The position numbers and the translations under genes are program-made. A stretch of 64,000 nt of DNA from Limnanthes douglasii subsp. nivea (taxonomy: Eukaryota; Streptophyta; Magnoliopsida; Brassicales; Limnanthaceae). Below are positions 46,870 to 59,900 of this stretch, piece by piece. The notes under the pieces are model-generated. The model was not told the origin of the DNA, did no database searches, and worked only from the letters and a program-made list of their open reading frames with translations. The stretch lies in the NCBI GenBank assembly GCA_036936605.1, contig JAUPFV010000004.1, positions 139,606,973 through 139,670,972 of the forward strand, written 5' to 3'. Numbering within the stretch: position 1 is the stretch's first letter; every line of letters begins with the position of its first letter.

Positions 46870-49470
46870 TTCAAAATTTATGATAGAGTTTCCAAATACC
46901 GAGCAACGGGGTAATCGAAAATTATCCGAGGTTATCCTCTCATACCACTTCGTACGGGACCTTCAAACCTGATCGGAATCGTTCTCTTAGAAACCAAAAT
47001 TATTCCTCGCAATCGCCTCTTATTGTTTATGTCCCAACTTGACGATCCAATCCAGATCCTCAAATTTGTCAAAGTTGACTTGCTGGTCTTGGCCAAACTT
47101 CCAACTCAAAGAAAGAGAGTTTGCTAAAAAACCCATCCCCATTCTTATTTTTTGGCAACGAGGGACTCAAGCTCTTCATCATCATCCGACGCACCCGAGT
47201 ATGCCAACATAAGTTTGAACATTATAGGCTTTCGAACGGATCCTAATACCGCTATCACTGCTAAAGGTGCAATGCAGCGCGGGTCACTTTTGGATATAGA
47301 ACGGACTAAAAAAGATGATGCTGGCAAGTCTAAAAACGGGCCAATTCCTTTAGATAACTGACCCGAACCAAACACCAACCGAACCACCCCCATCACCACC
47401 CCCAAGGAATTAAATGTCGCCAAAGGGACATTTCCTGCAAATACAAAAGAAAATGTAGCACCGACGCTGTTAAGACTAAGGCCACCAAAAAACTCAATGC
47501 CGCCCTTGACCCCGATGTTGCTAGTAGTCCCGGTGTTGACGCGATTGCTATTGTTCATAGAGAGGACAAACAACCAACTGCATAAAATACCAGGAGGATG
47601 AGCTCTTACCTCTATAAATAGCCAAGGAACATGACCGACTATCATAATGGCTTGATAAGGCAACCCATAATCTCCATCTACAACCACAAGTATCTTTATT
47701 ACAGTGCTGGCAAAATGTCAGAGCTGGAGACTAGTTGGGGCATCCGAAAGTGCGTTAACATCCGTTTCCTGACGCTTAGAGAATCACCCTTATCGGCAAG
47801 GGAGAGAGAGAGAGCAGTACTCTCTAACGTGCTGGACTAGGGGATCCGGTTTCCATTGGATCCAAAAATAGTAAGGTAATTTGAGCTAATTGAGCTCTAT
47901 CCGACCCAATCCAGCCCAAACGCTTGGTTCACATTAATGTCATGCATAATGAAGTCGCGCTTGGCAGAGATAAGGATACTGATGGAGAAGTTTTTGCAAT
48001 TACTGGCATATCAGAGGTATCTAAGTTATCATTCTTCTAACATTCCCCTGGCCAATAACATAAAAATAGTGAATGAACTGTTGGAGGCCGATAGTGAACG
48101 AACTGCTGAGACGTATCACTTTGAAATGGGTTCAGGATGGTTGCAAATAATGGTTTTTTGCTCACTAACCCTTTTTTGACAGCTCTGATAACGAAATTTC
48201 AAGATCTGAAGAAGGAACACCGAGTGTTGGCAAAGAAAACCTTTTCCCGTTTGCGTGATTGGGCTTGAAATAGTTGGGGGTGCTTCATACCCGTTAACTT
48301 AATCAATAACCACCTTTGGTCATACTCGGAGAATGACCTGACTATGGATAAAATAATGACAGCTCCCAACCTCGTTGACTTGGTTGCAAGGGTGCAGGCC
48401 CCTTATGCTAAGGTTCTGGTTCCTAAAAGCAAGAGGGCGCCCAACCACCGGTCCAAAAAAGAAAACTCACCGACCCTGAGGTAGCCGAGGTTAGGTGGGA
48501 CATGTTAATCCATAAATAAAAGTTCTGGATGACGATGTTGTTGATAATGCGGGTGCCAATCCAGGCAGACGTGAATAAAAAATGAACCTCAGGGTGGGAA
48601 GGGGGGGGGGGGGAGAAACAAAAAATAACGGTAGTCGGCGAAGGTAGAGTAAAAAAGACACGAGTGACCAAGAAAAAGATAACCCAAGTTATAATTGTCC
48701 CTCCATCCGGCCCCATTGCATCGAGAAAACCACAATTCCGACCCTTTCCAAACAATACAGGGGTCAACTATTTAGTTGACGAAAACATTATTTCCAGATA
48801 CGCGGTCGGCGAAAAATAAAGAAAGCATTGTAGTTAGGGGAGTCTTGCTAGAAACGAAATTGATGCCATACAAATCGAGGAGGATCTTGGTGCAGTAGAG
48901 ACATAAAAAACAACCAACAATCACGCTGTTGAAGATTCAAAGCCCTCTGAACCGTCGGGACACTCCACCACCTTACCGACCATAGGAAATCAACTTGTCA
49001 CCCGCAGTAGTCAACATATCGCCCTATGACGAAGTCATAGTGCTAGATGATTGGTAATTTATGCTTCCTATTGTCCAAAATGATTGTCCAACTAACAATG
49101 ACTTGTCAGATGATTCTTCCCATGCTGGTTCCTTTTAGCTCAGTCGGTCGAATAAAATTGCATGCTCCTTCTATCACATGCTGGCCCCATTAGCTATAAA
49201 GGAGAGGAATATAAAGAAGCTAGCAAATAAATTGCAGAGGCTCAGGGCCGAATATCAGAAATTGAGGGTCACCTTAAGGAGCATGATCTTTGCGTGAGAG
49301 AGTGGGAGCTAGATACTTGGGAACAGGTCGATCGTGCCAATACATGGGCCAAATCAGCTCAGCGCGTGCTTCGAGAGAAAAAGACAAATTGTCAAAAATC
49401 ATGGAGCAAGCATGAGAAGGCCATCAACGCCTTGCATACCATGAAAAAGGTGGTCAAAAGATTTAGTCCC
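46870..49470 (+). pseudogene. Extra gene of element E
   Basis: The clearest parts are K-M-S-E-L-E-T-S-W-G-I-R-K (about 47716) and the Trp-rich domain around 47830-48110 (F-P-L-D-P-K-I-V-R, N-A-W-F-T, S-C-I-M-K-S-R-L-A). Then an acceptor-like TTTTTTGACAG (48172-48182) lies at the intron site seen in L, M and T, though a good donor is not obvious. A Lys/Pro-rich part (48420-48900) and a coiled coil (49230-49470) follow. The start codon is uncertain. A run of 13 G is at 48601-48613. Confidence 0.65.
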
Positions 49471-49474
49471 AAGG

Positions 49475-50560
49475 CTATTATCCTTGGTATGCAAAATACT
49501 TTTCTTAGGACTTTATCACCAACCTTAAACTCTTTTCGTCGAATTTTCGGTGCATACATTATTTGCATCAAGGTCTCATAATACAACAAATTTAAATGCG
49601 CTCGACTTCGCTTTTCCTTAATATAATCAAAAGCAATGCGTCAGCCTTCCCGAATAATGTTCAACCTTATAAGATGGGAACATAGATTCTGAGAGTATCA
49701 CAACATCGATACCATACACCAACGCATAGGGTGATTATCGAGTCACAGTAGGAAAAGTAGTTTGGTATGCCCATAGTACCTTCTATAAATAATCTGGTCA
49801 TTTCTCAACCTTCACTTCTATATTTTTCTAAAGGCCATCAATGATAATTATGTTAGTCACCTCGACCTAGCTATTTGCTTGTGGATGAAAATGAGGTGAA
49901 AAAAATTGCTGGATTTTTTGGAAAGAGCAAAAGGTCCTCATTTCACCACTATCGAACTCCGGACCATTGTCCATAGTTATCGTCATTGGGATACCAAAAC
50001 AACAAAAAAAAGTTTAACCAAATGAAATTTATTACATCTTTGCCCTTGTCCTCGAGAGAGGCTCGACTTTGACACATTTAGAGAAATAGGTCACTGCCAC
50101 AACTCTCATTTATCTGCCACCCTTAACAGTCGGTAGTGACCCTACTAAATCAACCCCCCATCGATCCAACGGTAATCCTTCAATAATAGACTCGACCTGA
50201 GCAGCGGGCATATGAATTGAATTTGCAAACTGCTGATACGTTTCATATCTCTTGACCAAATATCTAGCATCGGTTACTATCCTGGGCTAATAAAATATTA
50301 TCAACAAAAACTTTTTAATCAGAGATTTGTACCCGCAATGATCCTATCCTTCCCCATCCAAAAGTTTGGACAATACCATATGTGATTCGTTTTTACGAGG
50401 TCACCTTAACAAAAGTATGTTTAAAGAATTTTTATAAAGTATTCCCCCGAGGACCGCAAACTCATGAGCTTTGAATCCTACTTTTTTTGCCGCCACCTTA
50501 TCCACAGGTAAAGTGTTATGAACCAAAAACTCCCTAATACCATACCTTCAATATTTGTCA
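49475..50560 (-). pseudogene. Integrase region of E
   Basis: The C-terminal motif R-K-E-F-K-V-G-D-K-V-L-R-K-V-F (about 49540-49495) is the family signature. Core remnants include a D-N-G-P-E-F-type block near 49960 and a zinc-finger piece near 50240-50370. Many stops. The end of integrase is cut and joined directly to the end of the convergent extra gene. Confidence 0.7.
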
Positions 50561-50599
50561 ATAATTGTCGATATTCGACAAATTATCTCGGGGCGAGAA

Positions 50600-52330
50600 G
50601 TCAGCTCATAACCTTTAATTATTGATGGGCCTTCCTACGTTATAATCCAGGGGTAGTCTCCGGTGGATGCCATAGTTACTAATGAATCAACTATTACGTT
50701 CTCTACTCTATAGACATGTTCGTATGTAACATTCTCAAATGCTGCAACCAAAACTCTTAACACCGCCAAATACTAAACCAGATGCTCCTTTCGTGCCTCG
50801 CATTTTCTTGTTGCATGATTAATAAACAGTTGCGAATCGTTTATTAACCGAACTCGTCGGGCCCCGCAAACCTGCGCAAGTCTTAATCCTGCTAGCGCCA
50901 CTTCGTATTTGGCCTTATTGTTCGAAGCTATGAAATTTAACCGTATGTACTGATGAATTGTTGTTCGCAAAAGAGTGGTTACTTGGACACCCGCTTCACA
51001 CCTATTAATACTTGACCCCCTGTATGTTCGAATAATTCATTATGTTGGTTCCTTTTCTTGATCGACATCCATGTCTGGTCGCTCTGAGTGAAATTCAACC
51101 AAAATGTCACACAACGCCTGACCTTTAATCATCATCCTTAGTTAGAAGTTGATGTCGAAATTTCCCGACTCTACCAATAATTTAGTCATTCGACCTGAAA
51201 TGTCAGAGCGTTGCAGCATGTTTTTCAATGGGAACGATGTTCGAACCACTAAAGAATGAGCCTGGAAATCAGGTTGCATTTTTCAGGTGCGTTCACCAAT
51301 ACTAGAGATGAATTCTCTAACTTCATATAATTTTTTTTCAGTATCTAAAAAACTCTTACTCACATATAAAAACAACGTTTTACCCGGTGATGGCTTGGTT
51401 AGCGCATTAGTAGAGGATAAATGTTCTTTTATACCGAGGAAAGCCTCGGTACATGATGGGGTCCAATCGGAATCCTTGGCTCGTCTTAGTACCTAAAAAA
51501 TAGAGTGCATTTGTATGAGAATCAAGATATAAACCTGTTTAAAACCTCTAAACACCATGTTAAAATTTGAACCTCTTTTATATTTTGAGGTGAAACCATT
51601 GTACTCAAGGCACTCAACTGAACTGAATCAACCTCTATTTCTTTCTCACTAATTATATAGCCAAATAATTACCCGGACCAAACCCAAAATGTAAACTTTT
51701 CCAGATTTAGCTTTAAATTTATCCTTTCAAGTTCTCAAATATTTTCTCAAGGTCTGCAAAGTGGTCGTCGCCCCTTGTAATTTTGACTAACGCCCCTTGT
51801 AATTTTGACTAACATATCATCAATGTACATTTCAACATTACACCTGATCTGTCCTTCAAAAGCATTCCTTACTAACCTCTGATACATGGCTCCAACATTC
51901 TTTAGAGTAAAAGGTATAACTTTATAACAATGCAGGCCTCTCGTTGATATAAACGACGTGTTATCCTGATCATTTGGGTCTAACCTGATCTGCTTATACC
52001 TTGCGTAGGCATCTATGAACGATATAAATCTGTTACCTAACATGGAATTCACCAATTGGCCGATCATCACGATCGAGAATGGATCTTTGGGACGTGCCCT
52101 ATCAATTTTGGTGAAGTCCACACATATTCTTCACTTTCCATTTTTATTTTTGACCAAGATGGGGTTGGCCATCCAGAAAAGGTACTGAGATTCGCAGATA
52201 TCTCCTAATTTTGTTAACCTATCCACATCGGTGATAATTGCATCGACCTTATCATGAGAAAAAGACCGTCATTTCTGAATAACTACGTGGACGTTTCATT
52301 ATATTGCAAGGCTATGTCAAATCACGCTTT
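50600..52330 (-). pseudogene. RNase H and reverse transcriptase of E
   Basis: The archaeal-type RNase H piece (50970-50773) keeps I-N-D-S-Q-L, but the usual N-E-A-E-Y-E block reads N-K-A-K-Y-E, losing acids. RT is open at 52121-51747 with Y-K-Q-I-R-L, G-L-H-C-Y-K-V and an intact Y-I-D-D at about 51830. A 22-bp tandem duplication (51769-51812) lies just after the active site and shifts the frame. Confidence 0.78.
51769..51812. repeat. 22-bp tandem duplication in E RT
   Basis: CGCCCCTTGTAATTTTGACTAA occurs twice in a row without change. Being 22 bp it shifts the reading frame. Confidence 0.95.
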
Positions 52331-52559
52331 TAGGGATCCCTATCACATCCTTAGAACACCAAGCAAACATATCTAATCTTTAATAAGAAGGAAATAAAAT
52401 TTTCCAGAACCTCCGAAGATAAATTAGTTCCAAATTTCAATATCTTTCATTCGGGAAAAGCGTAGCTCTCACAGTTCTCATCGGATACCAGATATCTGGG
52501 GGCCTCCCTTGAATCATACACAAGATTGGACCCTAAAGTTGGCCCCACTAACTGTTAAT

Positions 52560-53110
52560 CTCTCAACGATTCAGTTTCTTTATCAGTCTTTGTTGCTCAA
52601 GTTATTCGGTAGCACTCTCTGGTTGTCTTATGGCTGCTCCGCACAGTCCCCACGTTATTACCAACCACATGCTTTAAACATTGGTAAACCGTTGATGGAA
52701 CTGGGTGCATCTTAGATAGCCAAGATCTACCGAACGTTGTGTAGTATGACGTCGAAGCATCTACCATAATAAATAGCACCATTACCTCTTTCCTAAAAGG
52801 TCCCCAACCCAATTCTACCACTTCTGTAGTCGCCCCAGTAAACTGACTATAGTGTGCTCAGATTGGAGGATGACCGACGGTCTCTTGATCTTCTCGTAAG
52901 TTGTCATGAAAATGATGTTGGTGGAACTGCAGGTATCTGTCAATGACTTCCAAACTTCATCTCCAGCAATTGCTGCCACTATTACCACTGTGTCCACATG
53001 TGGTCTGGAAGCTTCTCTCATATCATCGTCATCAAAACACGTTATCGGGGATGCATTTCTATAGAGGTGGGGCAAAAGCCCCGCTTCTAACTCTGTGGCC
53101 AAGCTTACAA
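52560..53110 (-). pseudogene. Protease region of E
   Basis: Minus-strand frames 53102-52815 and 52821-52597 align with T protease. The core reads L-T-D-T-C-S-S-T-N-I-I-F, so D-T-G-S has become D-T-C-S. G-R-S-W-L-S-K-M-H is shared with T. Confidence 0.72.
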
Positions 53111-55680
53111 TGTGCCTCTTCCGAGAGAAATTCGTTATCTCGCCGTGGAATCACCTCCAAAGATAGTTAGTGATTCAAAAAAATTGCACAAACTTCTAAG
53201 ATTTCCTCTAGGCTCGAGCAATATCTCTTCCATGAAGTTGATTATGTTCAGATCCTCCTTTGGATCCAAATACTCTAAAGTTATATCAAAAGTATCGGTG
53301 ATCTTCGAAATGGCCAAGGTACTTTCCTGCTTTGGAGCTACCATGACCTCTCTTCTCTCTATATTATGTTGGGATTTCTTGTTGAGGAAAGTTGTTAATT
53401 TTCCATTCTTTATAAGCACTTGTATTTCTTTTTTCAATGTAATGAAATTCTTCATATCATGCCCAACATCATCAAAGTATTTACAATGTTAGTTGCTACG
53501 ATTTTCTCGAGGGATCTGTATTGGGAACGACTTCCAAAAATGGATGTATTTATTTGCTTTCTCGAAGATGGTTGACACACACACAGTCAATTCAGCAAAG
53601 TGGGGGGGGGGGGGTGGGGGGTTAGATCTATTTATTTGATATGGGTTGGGGTGCTGCTTAAACACTCACTATCTGATGATTGTTCCTTGCACGACAGGGC
53701 TGAGAACCTGATATTCTTGGTTGGAGCTGTTGGGCGGATGTAGGGCTGTCAAACGGATATTTCGGATACGAATCTGTCTATATCCGAATCCGAATCCGAA
53801 ATCCGAAATCACTATTCGAATCCGAATTCGAATCCGATTTTTTTTAAAAATAATATCTGAATCCGTATCCGACGGATATTATCCGAATACGGATAATATC
53901 CAAATCCGAATATCCACTAAAGTTTTTAACTAATTGCTTTTTACGATGTGGGATAGCTAAAAAATATGTTTAAATAAAAAAAATTATATATATATATATA
54001 TATTTATTTATACAATTTCGGATATCGGATATTTCGAATACGGGTATGTCTATATCCATATCCGCTATTTTCGGATACGAATTTGGATACGAATATTATC
54101 CGTTTTCTTTCGAATACGGATATTATCCGTTTTTTTCGGATTCGATATCGAATATTTCGATTGGATATCGGATTTTTCGGATTTTTTTGACAGCCCTAGG
54201 CGGATGGGTAAGTCCTGATCGGTTGCGGTTGTGGGATCGACACATGACCCTGCTGGTATGACACGACCGAGGATTACGCGTTTTGCTGCAAGAGTACAAT
54301 GAGTTCAGATGCTTGAGTTTCCGAAATCAGGATTCTCTTTTTGACCTGAGCTAATAACGCCCATAAAGTGAAGGCTTGTTTCTTGGTGACAGCTTCCTTC
54401 AGGGGTCAAGACAACATACCCAGTCTGAACCCTGTTAACACCACGGTCTCCTCAAAATGGTTTAGATAGGTTTTGGCTTCCACAAATCTCCTAGTGTAGT
54501 CCCTCAAAATTTCCTCGACCCTTTGATGATAATTCAAAATCGTGTTCTGTTAGCTCGGAAGTTCTTGCTCCCCTCAAGCTGCTATCTGAACATGACCCAA
54601 AATATATCGAAACTTTTAGCGCATTATGGAGGTATTCAGTTATACCATTTTAAAGCTCTGTCTTTAAGCGTATGTGAAAATGCTCGGCAAAGTAGCTTGT
54701 CATCATTAACAAAAGTTATCATAAGTGTTTTGAACATTTCCAAATGGTTGCCCGGTTTTTTCTTACCGTCATACTTTTCTAGTAAGAAAATATCAAAACG
54801 TTTTAGGAAATTCCCCGAAAAGATCTCATCTGAGAGAGGGGATGAACTTCAATTATGTTGGGTCCTAAATGTACCGCCCCTGAGTCCGGGTACAAGCCCT
54901 CCCTAAATGGGTTGGCGAATTTCATGCTCACCTTGTACCCCGAGGCTATGATTGCCCGATGGAAGTGGGATGTGCGATGCCGTCTGTTCTTTTCTATTGA
55001 CCACGACTGGTATGTCTTTGTACAAAGAATCAGGCATTCTCTTATCCATACTGTTTTTGTTTTGTTTTAACATTTTCGATCAGTAAGAGGCACGACGTCG
55101 ATCTTCTCGTTTCTTTAAACTCATATTTTTATTCTTGCTGCGTTGGTGTTCATGGTCTAGAGATGATGACTCATCTGAGTCATAAAATGAAGAATTGATA
55201 GGTTCTGAATCGTAGCAACGTTTGGTTTTTTTACGAGCAATGTTCCCGACGACGATCATCGTTTTGACCATTAGTCTGATTCCCATCTTCATCGCGATCC
55301 TGATCCCGATTTTTCTCTGCTTCTTTATCGCTAATGAGACAACTGCTCTCTTCAGATTTGCAAACTTAGTTTCTTGTCGACCATGGCTGCTTCTTTTTCA
55401 GCTTTCAACTTGGAAATATTGTCCAATAACTGTTGCTTGGTCACAATAAGAGTTGACCGTTTGCTCCATCCCCGACCATATTGATCGTTGTCATAATGTT
55501 ATTCTTTGACTTATTATTCTGCGAATCGGGGGTCCTCGAAGTAGGATACAACACCAAAGCCTTCCAACCCAGCAGCCCGTCCCTCTATGGAGTATGTGTT
55601 CATCTTTCTTTTTAATTTGGGATTTAGGAGTATTGAATTTGGGAAATCTATCTTCGGGTGTCACTTCTAAGTTTTCCACA
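53111..55680 (-). pseudogene. Gag region of E, split by a MITE
   Basis: 53455-53135 aligns with the T region between zinc knuckle and protease (E-Y-L-D-P, F-F-E-S-L-T-I-F-G-G-D). The zinc knuckle just before it (about 53490-53450) reads C-K-Y-F-D-D-V-G-H-D with a His and a Cys replaced by Phe. The Gag domain is at about 54850-54520 and the basic, Ser/Asp-rich N-terminal part at 55292-55080. A 458-bp hAT-like element (53741-54198) interrupts it. A 13-G run lies at 53602-53614. Confidence 0.7.
53741..54198. mobile_element. hAT-type MITE with ATCCGAAT-rich arms
   Basis: The ends are TAGGGCTGTCAAA and, inverted, TAGGGCTGTCAAA. GGCGGATG flanks both sides (53733-53740 and 54199-54206), an 8-bp target duplication as made by hAT transposases. 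Both arms consist of many copies of ATCCGAAT / ATTCGGAT and GGATATTATCC words in opposite orientation, around an AT-rich middle with (TA)n. No coding capacity. Confidence 0.9.
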
Positions 55681-55692
55681 GACGGCGCCAAT
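55681..55692 (-). promoter_or_regulatory. Primer binding site of E
   Basis: The minus strand reads TTGGCGCCGTCTGTGGAAAA just inside the 5' LTR. It is nearly identical to the site at 22026-22044, linking E and that fragment as one family. Confidence 0.75.
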
Positions 55693-55694
55693 AA

Positions 55695-56059
55695 TGGTTC
55701 CATAAATATCTGAACCCTAAGTCACTATCAGATAACACTAAAATAGTATGTAGAGAGAGAAACACAGGATGTAGAGAGATAAAATACCAAAAATTAGGTA
55801 TTGTATATCGATTGTTCACCCCCTATAAAGGGAATCTTGCCTTATATAATTTAGGTAGTGGGATCAAACCTACATGGGTGACCCACTTTAGTATATTCCA
55901 CCCTTTCATTTTCTCTAATCGTACTCACATACTTATTATTTACAAGATAAGTTCTTTTTATTTCTTGCTTTATCATTCTTATTGCAAATTATTATTCTAA
56001 TGCACAAATAGCCTTCGGCTTGTCGGCCCCTTGGGCCTGGACGATTTACGCCCTTATCA
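55695..56059 (-). mobile_element. 5' LTR of E
   Basis: 365 bp, minus TGATAAGGGCG...GGAACCA. TATA-like ATTATATAAGG lies at about 55833-55850 on the minus strand. Confidence 0.78.
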
Positions 56060-58864
56060 AGACTGAGATGAAATGTAGTCTCTATCACTTTAAAGGGTCA
56101 ATATATTCCTCATATGATTCTTAAAAATAATTTAAAAATAGTTTTAAACATTCCTAAAATATAAATAAAGTTTTGTATACTCAAGCAATGGCTCAACGTG
56201 TTCCTTAGAAAATATATACTTATGAAATTGATCACTTCAAATGGAACAATAAGGTATTCAATTAAAAGTGTATACTATTAACCACAAGTAAAAAAGTCAA
56301 AACAAACTAGCCATTACAATATAAGTGAATAAGTTCACTTTAAAAGGTTAAAGCTTACAAAATTGTCCTATAAAAAGACTTAGTTCATGAACATTGACAT
56401 GCTTACATGATTTTTCCTAATAAAAAATGCTAAGGGGAATATCACTTAGGCTTAAAGACCAAAGAAGTATATTTGTTAGCATATGCAAGAGGTAAATCCA
56501 TGAGGTTTAGGAATATTTTCAACCAACAAAGCAATCCAATGTTAGACCGTCGTAGAGGATGACACTTGACTTGATTTAAGCATACATAATGATTAAAGCT
56601 TTACCAATTTTAAGTATATTATCTTCTTTATTAAAAGAATAACTTATAATGGAAAACTTTTGCTCTTCAGATTCTTTAATTAGGTTCAACAACCCAATTA
56701 CCTTCCTCTATCAATCTGGTAAGGGGTTCACGATCCAAAGAATTAGTCCAATGACAAGTTGGAGGTTTTTTGTTTTTGAGCAACATAATACCAAAAATGA
56801 TCCTTTAGTATATCATGATGCATCTTATGAACTTCATGTATTAAATTAGACTCAAACTTTAACATTGCATCATAGGAATTTCTCATAATTTGTATACTGA
56901 AATCTGGTTGTAGTCTCAACCCATATAGATAACTCGACATATAGTGTTACTTGTAAGTATTCTCTTGCAATGATAATAAAGATAATTTTGCTAAGTTTCC
57001 TGCAGACATTATTCTTTTTTTAGTTTACCAGCCAAATCCTTCAATTCACGGTGACATGCAGACAAGTTACGCATACAATTTAGATTATGCTACCAATAAA
57101 GACTTATAAAATTATTCATTCGTCAACAAAAGCTTGAACTCCTTCTCAGTTTGCAATTCGCTTTCTAATTGTTCTTTAACAAAAAAATCACATGTTGTTC
57201 AGAGTTCAGTTTCTTCTCAACTTCATCCATTTCTTGATTTTCAATACACAATATTTCTTTAGCTTCAGCTTCAGATATGAGTTTTATTTTTAAACTATAT
57301 TCAGAAGACTATGCAATATTTTCTAACAATGTTCTAACATCTAGAGCAGGTAAACTGGTTGATCACATCTTTTGTAAAGTAAAACAAAATAAATTAGTAT
57401 TCTCTGTAAAATCAACAAATTTCAGTCAAATATATGATATTCACAATGAAAAAAGTGATAACAAAGTATTACATGCAATCTCAAATTTATTTTTCTATTG
57501 GTTAAGTCCAAAGTAAACAAATGAATAAGAACCTTTATTTGGATGGTTGAAGCTAGGAAATGATTAAGCACTTCAACGATCTGATTTTGAAAAAAACTTA
57601 TAAGTTGCATCAACTGTTCAACCCTTGGCCAACCACTATTAACATTAACTAACTTATTAAATTCATTCACATTACAGGTATCAACTTTAAGGTTTGCATC
57701 TGGAGCTGAAATAAGAACTTTTGAATAATTCTTTTCCATGGTCTATATACGATCACCAGCACCTAAAGAGCTGAAGCCAGGATCGACATCATAACTCACA
57801 TTATCTAAAGCTTTTAGATCTTTGGCAGAAATCTTTAATAATATTTGCATCATTCTTAGCATTCAGTTGATCATCATTCGTACAAGAATCATATACAACT
57901 ACAAAAGTATTAGCACACAAACTTGCTTCAGTTACAACAATTTGGTCTTTAACCACTTTCGCCACATTACCAGAAGTAATGAATTTGATACAACTTTAAG
58001 TATTCCATGGGACAAGGATACTACTTTTCCAAAAACTACATCAATCATGGTCTTTTTAAAACCCCAATAAACTTTCAATTTTTTTTTCTCTAAAGGATTC
58101 GGTACCCCTGTTATTTTTATTTTCATTATAATATTATGCTTATAATTACTTGGTAGGTTTTTATCATATAAATTATTTAATATTTTCATGCAAGTAAAGT
58201 ATTTCCTTGACAATATCACCAATAATTGTCTCTTTTGTCTTATAGTATAAGTAGGGACATTCTACTCGACCGATTGTTATATTCAATAATAATTACTCTT
58301 TTTAGTGGTAACATCAACGCATTGAGCTTTTGTCTCAGTGACCCCTTCTTACAAATTTAACTCCTTTAATTTTTTCTAGAACTTTTAGCTCTAAAGTAGC
58401 ATCAACTACGGTAGTAGGTGAAAGAATTACCTAAGTTGATAGTGCTTGTGATTCTTTCTTCTCATAATCATAAATGAGATTTGGACCATCTTCTTAAGTT
58501 TGGAAATTTTATCATTTATACATTATATTTGGCTACTGAATCGTCCAAATACTTAACAACAATGTCTTTATCATCAATACTCACGACATCCGAAGTCTTT
58601 AAGTTCTTCACAACAAGAGCCCCTTTTTTTATTTCATTGCGATCTCTATTACTTGCTTGGGGAATTAAAATATAAATCCTCTTTCGAATACCACATATTG
58701 GCTAGAAGTTTTTTAATATAAACAAAAATTGCAACTACCTTTCTGGTAGGAGAATATCTCACATCAGCCTTTTTACTAGAGGACCTTTTAGCCTTAAACA
58801 TTGCAGCAATTGTTCCATCCTTTATTGACATATTCACATGAGTTTCTTCATAATCCTTATCCAT
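56060..58864 (-). pseudogene. Old extra-gene-like coding remnants
   Basis: Minus-strand open pieces at 58864-58649, 58222-57932 and 57739-57422 are Lys/Ser-rich and have coiled-coil-like stretches (for example around 57240). No domain is recognised with confidence. Position and orientation would fit the extra gene of the older plus-strand Tat element whose pol lies at 43.4-46.05 kb, with E inserted between. This is inference from layout, not from clear protein similarity. Confidence 0.35.
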
Positions 58865-59900
58865 TTTATAGAATCATCCATTGCAGAAAATACCATGTCA
58901 CATGCTACCAATTACAAAATTTTCAAATACCAACAAATAATTATTAGAGTAGTAAATGTTATATTTCTACAACATAGTTTTAACGTACTCCTACTTCGTA
59001 AAATTTAAGACTTGTAATCAAGTTTTGGTATTGGAAGTAAATAAAAATATATTCTAAAATAAGGACATTATTTACACAAATAAATACATAACAATATAAA
59101 ATTGCAGGACGGATATCATGATTACCTTTCGACTGCCAAATCCGAGAGCATTCAAAAGGCTTCGGGTTCACTATCGAATTCAGATAAATCATATGTAGAA
59201 TTTTTTAACAAATATAATGCTCTCTATCAGAACTTATGTTGTGTTCAGAACTAACTGACTCAAATAAATATTAATTTCCATAAAGAGCCCTAACATGTTA
59301 ACATTTCATCTTCCTCGACGTGCAATGAGGTTTCATGTATTTGACGAAACCAAATGATGCTATTTTTGAAATCACCCAGTCCTTTCTATATTGATTATAA
59401 TTATATGGATGAACTTAATCATACTCATAATTAATAATACTCATCATATCAGACTCTTCAACAAGCTATTAAACAAATGTTAACTTGGGTTCACTAGCGA
59501 ATTCATATGGAATTATCGTATCGAAAAACTAATTGGAATATCATCAACCTATATAACAACATCTACATGTAATACTGAGATATGGTCCACATCTAAGTGT
59601 CCAACAAAACTTTATTCTGTAGAAGGACATAATGTTTAACTATTTTTTCCAAATTGCTAAGGAAAAGAGCACTACGAGGAGCACTAGTTTTAGGGTTTTC
59701 ACTATCTGAATTGTCACATTTGTGATGTATAAGACGATTCTTATTTTTTTACTTCCTTTTATAATAAAGAAACCAATAAAAAATTGAATGAAATATCACC
59801 AAATTGAATTTAGTACAGATAAAAATAAGTAAATCTTAGAGCTTTAATGAAGCAAAAACACAAAAAACTAGAGCTCAATTCAAAAAAAGTATAATGATGA
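58865..59900. other. Non-coding stretch, unassigned
   Basis: AT-rich with no recognised gene, repeat or LTR end. Confidence 0.4.

Larger units (their letters stand above)
46128..56059 (-). mobile_element. Ty3/gypsy Tat-lineage retrotransposon E (~10 kb)
   Basis: The minus-strand order is 5' LTR (56059-55695), primer site, gag, protease, RT, RNase H, integrase (to ~49480), then a plus-strand extra gene (46870-49470), purine tract and 3' LTR. Stops, frameshifts, a hAT-like insertion in gag and a deletion joining the extra gene to integrase all mark it as dead. It sits inside an older Tat element whose pol lies to the left (43.4-46.05 kb). Confidence 0.8.

Noticed and set aside
54523..54906. 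127-codon plus-strand frame in E
   Set aside because: It is the complement of the Gag domain; the minus-strand reading aligns with T and M Gag.
57932..58222. 96-codon minus-strand frame as a host gene
   Set aside because: No recognised domain, no splice-consistent neighbours and AT-rich composition; treated as retroelement remnant.
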